Assembly (NCBI GenBank): GCA_014885115.2
Contig: WKLE02000525.1
Span: forward strand, 64,463 to 76,888
DNA: 12,426 nt
Origin: Asterionellopsis glacialis
Taxonomy: Eukaryota; Bacillariophyta; Plagiogrammaphyceae; Rhaphoneidales; Asterionellopsidaceae
Direction: 5' to 3'
How positions within the stretch are numbered: position 1 is the stretch's first letter; each line of letters begins with the position of its first letter. Positions 6,542 to 12,426 of the stretch are shown here, one piece after another. The translations under genes were made by a program, and so were the position numbers. The notes beneath the pieces were generated by a model, which was given only the letters and a program-made list of their open reading frames with translations, was not told the origin of the DNA and made no database searches.

Positions 6542-8851
6542 CTATTGATTTTTCTTCTCCAGTGTTTCTGTGGATGCACCCGTTGGCCCTTCTCCTCCTT
6601 CAATAGGCCGGCTTTCATCAACAGGATAGAGAAACCGCTGATACAAATATACAATGAAAACTATGTCATCTCGGAAGCAACTGATTCTCGCCATTGTTGG
6701 CATGCGAATGATGAAGGCGAACAAGTCGTCAATAAACGTGTTGATGAATTTGTAACACAAAACTCGCCAAGGTAGATGCGCCACCGATTTGAGTTTGTAG
6801 TTAAGAAAAAGTTGTGGCGTCATTAAAACAAATCCCAAAGCATATACAGCAGATGATGCCGATGTGATCAACCAGCTGTACCAACCATGGTGTTGTTCCT
6901 GGATGAAGGAATACAGTGTGTAACCAATTACAACTGGAAGCATGACGGATCCTAGAGTCTTGGTGGCAATGCGGTCCGTTTCAATTGTCAGGGCGGCGAG
7001 GTCTTTCTTTGTATGCCCTTGTTTTCCTTCCTTGCTTTCTTTTTCCGGTTTACTTGCTAATTCGAGTCGGGTGGCGCGCAGTTCGTAGCCAACCATTCGA
7101 GGTAGAACATTCCACCACGAAACCTTTGGTGGAGATGATTCATTCGCAATCGGGACAAACTTGAATCCAGCACCCCTCTGACACTTCCAAAGTGCTATAG
7201 CACATCCACATGCAGTCGGAATCGTCATGAGCAAGGAACTATCTTTTTCAATCAAGTACATCAAAATCACCACCTGACTTAGCATGTCAAGAAACAACGA
7301 CCTAACACTAAGTCCCGTCAAATCCTTATTGCGGTTCCAGAATGAAACCTCGTTTTTGAAAGTCAGAAATTCAAACAGAAGATGGAGCGCACTGGCCATA
7401 ACAGTGATAAGAAGAAGTGTGACATTGGTGTCGGCAATCAACCTTCGTAGATCATCAATATCAGACTGTTCAAAGCCTAACTGTTTTTGGTCTTCTAAGC
7501 CCGAGGACAATTGAGACAGTAGCCTCCATCGAGCCGGACTGATACCTCCTGCTGTTGCGGTTGTCTGTTTCTTTTCATTGACCATATCACTCCGGTCAAA
7601 TGATATGCGAAGGGGTAAGCTAGTTAGGGTTTCGTTGATTGGAATATACTTTTCACTTGTCATCCCAATCTCGTCTACATGCATTCCGGGCACGTGGGCG
7701 ATTCCCGTCGGGTGAGCACGCGTCTTTCTCCCAATATTTACCAACTGCATTCCAGATAAGTGAGCATACTCGTAGGGGTACTTTACATCATCATAGACAA
7801 ACTTCACGGCAACTTCAGGTTTGAAAAAAGGAAACCCAACGCCATCCTTTTTCATTTGTAATGCGTTTTGGTATGTCTCATATGCTTTTGGATTAGAGTA
7901 TGCAATATCCCATGGAGGATAGTCTTTTTCATTTGTACTCCGAACAATGTAATGCCTCCAGAGATACATAAGATCTTTATATAAAACTCGGCGAGGTTTT
8001 TCGATATGGTGTGGTTCATCGTATTTGAATAAATTGACATGGCCTAAAAGAAGGGAATGCGACCTTTGAGAACGTACTAATACATCTGCAGCTTCCTTAT
8101 ATGTTTTGGGGCTGTCATTTAGCATAGAAAAATCAGCTCTTGTTAAGACTACATGAACATGTAATGTTTCATTCTTTTCCACTGCGGTCCACAAGGGTGA
8201 TGATTTTGGAAGATTTACAATTGATCTATCGTGGATATCTACTTGTGATTCATTTTCTGTACTTTCTTCTATTTTCGGCGATATACCAATTAATGAGAGT
8301 AAACGACTGAGATGTTTGGAAATGGACACATACAAAGTCAAGAGGATGCTTGTAGACTCGATGCCCTCTCCCGCATTTGATAATGCAGATACAATCCCAC
8401 CATCAGCTCCAATTGCAGATTTTTCAGCACGATCCAAAATATCTGCAGCATATTTGTATGATGGATCCTCAATGCAATCTCCTTCGTTGTTCTTGCAATT
8501 TAATGTTGTTAATAAGAATGACTTTGCTACCGAGGATGATTTTATGGCTGTATCCCACAAAAGCTCTACATCGTCTACTCGATTTACTTCTTGTTCTTCT
8601 TCCGAATTTTGAATTGACCGATCGGCCTTTACAAAATCAAGATTGAATCTATCTCTTGTACTAAGAAATACTTTCATGTGAAGTGGAGATTCCTTCTCCC
8701 AATATGGATTGACAAAATTTTCATCAGGGAAGGACGATATGTCGATAAATGTGAGAGGATTCATCAATCTATAGAGATTCAGTATGGCAAAAGACATGTA
8801 CAACGCCATGGCGACGGACGATGTACAGGAAACCGACACCCATTTTCCCAT
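6542..8851 (-). CDS. CLPTM1L: CLPTM1-family ER membrane protein, CLPTM1L-like
   Basis: A 769-aa intronless protein. Residues 10-32 form an N-terminal membrane segment, followed by a long lumenal region (~33-470) and a cluster of membrane segments from ~475 to 745. Diagnostic motifs are PINETLTSLPLRISF (404-418), FEFLTFKNEVSFW (493-505), GWYSWLI (656-662), TPQLFLNYKLKSVAHLPWR (678-696, a PQ-loop-like motif), INTFIDDLFAFI (703-714) and FRDDIVFIVYLYQRFLYPVD (726-745). LGFEQSDIDDLRRLIADTN (458-476) and ALWKCQRG fit remembered CLPTM1L better than CLPTM1. In animals CLPTM1L is reported to scramble glucosaminyl-phosphatidylinositol across the ER membrane during GPI-anchor synthesis, and CLPTM1 retains receptors in the ER. 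The protein is longer than CLPTM1L (about 540 aa), mainly through extra lumenal sequence at ~80-215 and a charged loop at ~598-617. The start is supported because the membrane segment begins within 10 residues. Confidence 0.93.
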   Translation of the reverse strand: MGKWVSVSCTSSVAMALYMSFAILNLYRLMNPLTFIDISSFPDENFVNPYWEKESPLHMKVFLSTRDRFNLDFVKADRSIQNSEEEQEVNRVDDVELLWDTAIKSSSVAKSFLLTTLNCKNNEGDCIEDPSYKYAADILDRAEKSAIGADGGIVSALSNAGEGIESTSILLTLYVSISKHLSRLLSLIGISPKIEESTENESQVDIHDRSIVNLPKSSPLWTAVEKNETLHVHVVLTRADFSMLNDSPKTYKEAADVLVRSQRSHSLLLGHVNLFKYDEPHHIEKPRRVLYKDLMYLWRHYIVRSTNEKDYPPWDIAYSNPKAYETYQNALQMKKDGVGFPFFKPEVAVKFVYDDVKYPYEYAHLSGMQLVNIGRKTRAHPTGIAHVPGMHVDEIGMTSEKYIPINETLTSLPLRISFDRSDMVNEKKQTTATAGGISPARWRLLSQLSSGLEDQKQLGFEQSDIDDLRRLIADTNVTLLLITVMASALHLLFEFLTFKNEVSFWNRNKDLTGLSVRSLFLDMLSQVVILMYLIEKDSSLLMTIPTACGCAIALWKCQRGAGFKFVPIANESSPPKVSWWNVLPRMVGYELRATRLELASKPEKESKEGKQGHTKKDLAALTIETDRIATKTLGSVMLPVVIGYTLYSFIQEQHHGWYSWLITSASSAVYALGFVLMTPQLFLNYKLKSVAHLPWRVLCYKFINTFIDDLFAFIIRMPTMARISCFRDDIVFIVYLYQRFLYPVDESRPIEGGEGPTGASTETLEKKNQ

Positions 8852-9530
8852 GATGCCGGTTTAATTTCTTTATCTTTTGTTGTTTCTTTAGTTGAGAATG
8901 GTTTTCAAAAGGTTCACTTGGTTGTTGCACTTGGCCAAAACTTCAATGCGAATTTGTTTCGAAGTTTCTGTCGTGAGCAACGCTACCATCTCTTGTTTCA
9001 TGATTTGGCGTCTGCATGTAACCCGCTCAACGCGTGGAGAAAGAGCATTTTCTTGTTTTGTACAAAGGTCGTTCCTAGAAAGTGCTATCCTTTTAGCACT
9101 AATTCTAATCAGTGAGTGATCGACATCACTGGATATTATGAATGAAAGGATTCAATTTTGTTTCCTGTAGAATAGATATTTCTCAATATAATTTCTAAAC
9201 TTCATCTTTTATACGTGTAAGTCGTATAATATTACCTGTATAAATGGATTCCTTTACCATATAATAATATCCAATACCAGGTAGTGGTTTAGCGCTTGAA
9301 CTTTGATGTCCATGCCTATTTCAATATATAAATCTAAGGTACACCCTATTCAACATATTTATGGTGCTATATTTTTAAATCTTCTGTACACCCACAAGAA
9401 TTTCGACATACCGTGATTGTCACGAATCATCTCACATCACGAAAACTTTCTTAAAACATCAACCTGTTCGGCATTTTTCAGAGAACAAATTCTTTTTGAC
9501 ATCCTTGACACTACCTAGAGAGTTCTCACC
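8852..9530. promoter_or_regulatory. shared upstream region of divergent CLPTM1L-like and hydroxylase genes
   Basis: This 679-base gap separates two genes transcribed away from each other. The left ~270 bases have balanced composition and by chance two open plus-strand frames (ending at 9115 and 9119) with no recognisable domain; they are best read as 5' UTR of the leftward gene. The right ~400 bases are AT-rich and include TATAAA-like strings at 9239-9244 and 9327-9332, too far from the ATG to be assigned firmly. CCTAGAGAG at 9514-9522 lies just before the hydroxylase start. Confidence 0.45.
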
Positions 9531-10235
9531 ATGATGGCCTCAAAACTGGGTATTACGACTAACCTTTTCCATTCATTACTGCTTACTTCTCTCGTTTTCC
9601 TTTTGATGGTTGCCTTGGAGTATACGTGCATTGACGAGGTTCGAAAACTGATCGACCGGAAAGGCGGTCAGGATCTTTACCGAAGTGCCATTCAAAAGAA
9701 TCTTGTTAACATTTTTGTTCTTGGTCCCATTACATATTGTATCATTGTCATGGGCCTCTGTAATGAAGAACCTCTTACTTTGCAGCAACAGTCTACTTCG
9801 ATTCTTGGTATTTTGTTCATGGAGGGGTTTTTGTACTACATAATTCATAAATCATTTCACGAAATCCGTGGACTTTGGTGGATGCATAGTTTCCATCATA
9901 AGTTCAACACCATTGTCCTACCAAGTACAGCTAATGCAGTTTCTATTGCAGAATTCTCATTTGCTTATATGACGCCGATTGCAATCGGATCGTATATCAC
10001 ATCAGCTGATCGGGCATCAGCAATTATCGCTACAACCATCATCGCAATCACGAATCTTATGATTCACGTCCCTTGGTTCGAAGGTTTTGTACTTCCTTGG
10101 TTTTTGGTTTCGACTGGGGATCATCTTAGTCATCATCGAAACATGAATGGTCACTACTCGGCACCCATCTTTCATTTTGATAGGATGTTGAAAAATGATG
10201 AATGGCCATGGGCTAAGACTTCAAAGGTGGAGTAA
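9531..10235 (+). CDS. fatty acid hydroxylase/sterol desaturase family protein
   Basis: A 234-aa intronless membrane protein with hydrophobic segments near 15-32, 57-77, 90-106, 143-160 and 162-180. It carries the three histidine boxes of the fatty acid hydroxylase superfamily: HKSFH at 106-110 (HxxxH), HSFHH at 119-123 (HxxHH) and HLSHH at 198-202 (HxxHH), plus a lone histidine at 179. These bind a non-haem di-iron centre that hydroxylates or desaturates lipids in the ER membrane using O2. Relatives act on sterols (C-4 methyl oxidase, C-5 desaturase), sphingolipids, cholesterol or carotenoids, and the substrate cannot be read from this sequence. PSTANAVSIAEF after the second box follows the family pattern. 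It is short for the family (usually about 250-350 aa) but has all metal ligands, so it is probably active. The ATG at 9531 is followed at once by a second ATG. Confidence 0.88.
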   Translation: MMASKLGITTNLFHSLLLTSLVFLLMVALEYTCIDEVRKLIDRKGGQDLYRSAIQKNLVNIFVLGPITYCIIVMGLCNEEPLTLQQQSTSILGILFMEGFLYYIIHKSFHEIRGLWWMHSFHHKFNTIVLPSTANAVSIAEFSFAYMTPIAIGSYITSADRASAIIATTIIAITNLMIHVPWFEGFVLPWFLVSTGDHLSHHRNMNGHYSAPIFHFDRMLKNDEWPWAKTSKVE

Positions 10236-10471
10236 GATAATGAATGCGTTTTCAATAATTAGAAGAAGCAAATAGCAGATAGAAACTTGTTATCCCGTGC
10301 TCTCACAAAAAAATAGTCTAGTTGTTATTATAAGGTTTAAAAACTGCAACAATCTGCTCGGACTTTTTTCTTCGCCTGAATTGAAAAGAAGTTGTGACCA
10401 CATTATTTTCGTTCTTCAGAAAGCATGTGAGCAAACAAAAATGAGCTTATCCCGGTGGAATTTTCTAGCAA
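10236..10471. other. convergent gap holding two 3' ends
   Basis: A 236-base gap between the stops of the hydroxylase gene and the MRH lectin gene, which face each other. It should hold both 3' UTRs. A 67-codon plus-strand ORF at 10297-10500 crosses into the lectin coding sequence and has no recognisable domain. No hairpin or RNA gene stands out. Confidence 0.45.
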
Positions 10472-12401
10472 TTAAGTTTCGTCTACTGGTAGGCATTTGA
10501 GTACGGTTTTCTTTGGTACCGGAGCTTTGAAAAGAGGATGATCACACAAATCCTGTACCGCTACATCCACAATGTAATGGCATGTACTATCTTCGTTGAC
10601 ATTAAGGAGTTGATAACCATTTCCACAAAAGTAACGAACAGTTGTTGCTCGATGTACATCTCCTTCTCCTACGTTTCCTGACTTAATAGCCGACTCAGTT
10701 ACATCACTATCATCACAAACATCTCCTCCGGTATATTCTTGTACAAAGTATGCGCCTGTACGTGAACGACTTCCTTCCGTACGTGCGATAACATCTGCTG
10801 TTGCGGAACCCTCGTGTCCTTTCGCGTGGTTTACTACATAGTTGGCCTCTTCTTCATCAGGGAATTCATCTAGGACTACTGAAAAACCTCCTAGGACATG
10901 TTGGGTCTCAATGAATCTAGTAGGTTGGCCAGTTTTGGGATCGACGGTATCTCCTTCATGAATTTGGCGAATCTGACCTCCATAACAAAATTTGTACATC
11001 CACCTAAAGATATATACCGGAAAAGAGGTGTGAGTCTCTGAAGGCAAAATAACATTTCAGAGTCACATTCTCCTTTTTTACTTACCATCCTGTCGTAAAT
11101 GATTGCAGACATCCACTGCCAAGTGTTCTATCTAGAGTTTCTCGAATAGATTCGTTCTCTTTTCGTGGCTTTGGGGTAATTCGACTCTTTTCTTTTTTGA
11201 CATATTTACTTTCAGTCTCACCAGGGCTACGTTCTAATCCGAAGTTTTCCCCATATATTAGATCAGCGCCTTCGCAAAGAACTGGTGTGCATATAGTCAT
11301 TTCATAGACGCAAACTTCCGGTTCTTCGATGTTCAAAATTTTGGCGATATTGGAATCGACAGGTGTACCCTTATATAGGACCCCATTCTTCTTCGATTTC
11401 AATTCACAACACTGATACAGTACCTGGGTTGTACGGGGCCTCCCTGTTTCATCACATGTATTTCCATTATCAAATCTGTCAATCACCTTTCCTATTTTTC
11501 GTCTGTCCCCCAGGTTTGCAGAGTGGTCTTCATCGGCGTAAACCTCTATATTTGAACTTGCGTAAAAGCCCAGTTTAACAACATCTTGTAAATGAATCTT
11601 CCCTTGAGAACCAAGATGCACGTGAAATTGTGACACATGTTTCCCAAAACACCATTCGTAAGACCACCATCCAGCATGGTACTGGGCGCAAACATCTTGT
11701 AGTTTGGACATATAATATTCTACGTCCGCTAACTTGGTAGCTTCGATGTCATCATCGTAATAATCATCACTTTCAGTTTGGCCAACAGAGTCAGCTGGTT
11801 CATCATAAGCGTTTTCTTCATCCTCAATAGATTGTCTTTCCGAAGACGCTTGTTCACTACCACCATCAGATCCGGCCTTCAGCGGTTCACCAACCATTTT
11901 AATATTCCCTTTCTGGGTCACTGCTTTGACAGTTCCGTCCGCCTGAACTTCCATTGTCAACTCATCTTGTGCATAATTCAGCTTTTCATCCGGCGTCCCC
12001 TCGTGGGGTCCCGTTTTCTCTTTTTCTCCGATCGTGGAGAGAGGCTTTTCAATCGCAGCATTGAACATAGAATCATTTATACTGACATCTTCTAGCTCAT
12101 CCTCGTGATAGGATCTGCAAACATACTTCCGAGCTTGGTCATCCTGAACTTCATAATAAAATTCATTTTCTTCGGATGGTTCTGAGTCTGCAATACCTGG
12201 AAAATGAAGTGGCAGCGCTGCTAGCCGACTGCGAGATGCTCGACCGTAGCCGCCATAAGGAGACCCAAAGACAGAGTTTGGGTCCAACACTTTAAAATCG
12301 TATTCATCATCTGGTGGGAAAGAATCAGTGTAATGATGTTGTGCTCCGGCTTGCACTGTTAGAAGAACTCCGGCAGTGGCAGCAGTTAGTCTCATAGTCA
12401 T
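10472..12401 (-). CDS. ER lectin with two MRH domains (OS-9/XTP3-B type), two exons
   Basis: Exon 1 is 12401-11086 and exon 2 is 11003-10472; splicing out 82 nt gives 615 aa. Residues 1-20 are a signal peptide. RKYVCRSY (91-98) matches the short Cys-containing segment before the OS-9 lectin domain, and residues ~100-235 are an acidic linker. MRH domain 1 (~238-378) has WW 245-246, Q258, R323, E360 and Y366, with cysteines 238, 251, 316, 331, 364 and 376. MRH domain 2 (~431-596) has WW 439-440, Q452, R557, E576 and Y582, with cysteines 431, 445, 535, 565, 580 and 592. These are the mannose-binding residues and disulfides known in OS-9. OS-9, Yos9 and XTP3-B recognise trimmed mannose glycans on misfolded ER proteins and hand them to the HRD1-SEL1L ubiquitin ligase (ERAD). 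The two-domain plan is like XTP3-B/ERLEC1. No HDEL/KDEL tail is present; the protein ends CLPVDET. The start is the first of two close ATGs, 25 bases from the window edge. Confidence 0.9.
11004..11085 (-). other. 82-nt phase-2 intron in the MRH lectin gene
   Basis: On the minus strand the donor is GGATG|GTAAGT and the acceptor is ATATATCTTTAG|GTGG. A branch-site-like CTCAC (11034-11030) is followed by the pyrimidine tract CCTCTTTTCC. Splicing restores TGG from TG + G and creates GWWMYKFCYGG, an exact counterpart of GWWSYEWCFGK in the first domain, which is strong internal proof of these boundaries. A nearer AG after CTTCAG (11043-11038) would give a 48-nt intron and an immediate TGA. Confidence 0.93.
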
Positions 12402-12426
12402 CGTTCGTCGATTTGAAGAAAAGAAG

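Noticed and set aside
8678..9119. Two long plus-strand ORFs (145 and 75 aa) overlapping the CLPTM1L-like 5' end
   Set aside because: They start antisense to strongly conserved coding sequence, have no recognisable domain, and overlap each other in different frames.
10472..11047. Exon 2 as a separate gene starting at the ATG at 11047
   Set aside because: Its first 15 codons would be intron sequence and it would lack a signal peptide, C431 and the first Trp of the MRH motif. Consensus splice sites explain it better.
10891..11112. 73-aa minus-strand ORF running through the lectin intron
   Set aside because: It is a frame-shifted reading of exon 2 plus intron. The spliced frame restores the WW motif and the full MRH domain.
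1..12426. tRNA, rRNA, CRISPR, transposon or prophage features
   Set aside because: No tRNA B-box within a cloverleaf, no spaced repeat array, no transposase or integrase motif, and no terminal repeats were found on reading both strands.

Overview
The window looks like nuclear DNA of a unicellular eukaryote. Most likely it is a stramenopile alga such as a diatom; that assignment is an inference from style and is not proven. The supporting observations are compact mostly intronless genes on both strands, AT-rich gaps of 0.1-1.2 kb, one short spliceosomal intron (82 nt, GTAAGT...TTTAG), and eukaryote-only families (CLPTM1, OS-9/XTP3-B type MRH lectin, nodulin-like MFS). No operon, Shine-Dalgarno, prophage, IS, CRISPR or tRNA signal was seen.

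Layout from left to right: (1) 1-594 is gap sequence with a possible 29-codon C-terminal tail at 3-92 and a perfect 14-bp palindrome at 226-239. (2) 595-1731 (-) is a SET-domain protein with an apparent signal peptide. (3) 1732-3296 is a long gap with a doubtful 61-codon ORF at 1966-2151 and several CTCTAGAG-type palindromes. (4) 3297-5285 (+) is a nodulin-like MFS transporter with a long acidic central loop. (5) 5391-6140 (-), convergent with it, is a small membrane protein with two repeated acidic motifs, resembling the LysE/CadD transporter group. (6) 6141-6541 is a gap with a strong palindrome and direct repeat. (7) 6542-8851 (-) is a CLPTM1-family protein, closest in remembered motifs to CLPTM1L. 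(8) 8852-9530 is a divergent promoter gap. (9) 9531-10235 (+) is a fatty acid hydroxylase/sterol desaturase family di-iron membrane enzyme. (10) 10472-12401 (-), convergent with it, is a two-exon gene for a 615-aa ER lectin with two MRH domains.

The genes do not form one pathway. Three of them point to the endomembrane system: the CLPTM1L-like protein (ER lipid scrambling for GPI anchors in animals), the lipid hydroxylase, and the MRH lectin (ER-associated degradation of glycoproteins). The two transporters and the SET protein are unrelated neighbours.

The most interesting item is the MRH lectin. Both MRH domains keep the full set of sugar-binding residues at matching spacing. The only intron splits the Trp-Trp motif of the second domain, so an unspliced transcript would encode a one-domain protein. 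I saw no convincing new multi-gene system.
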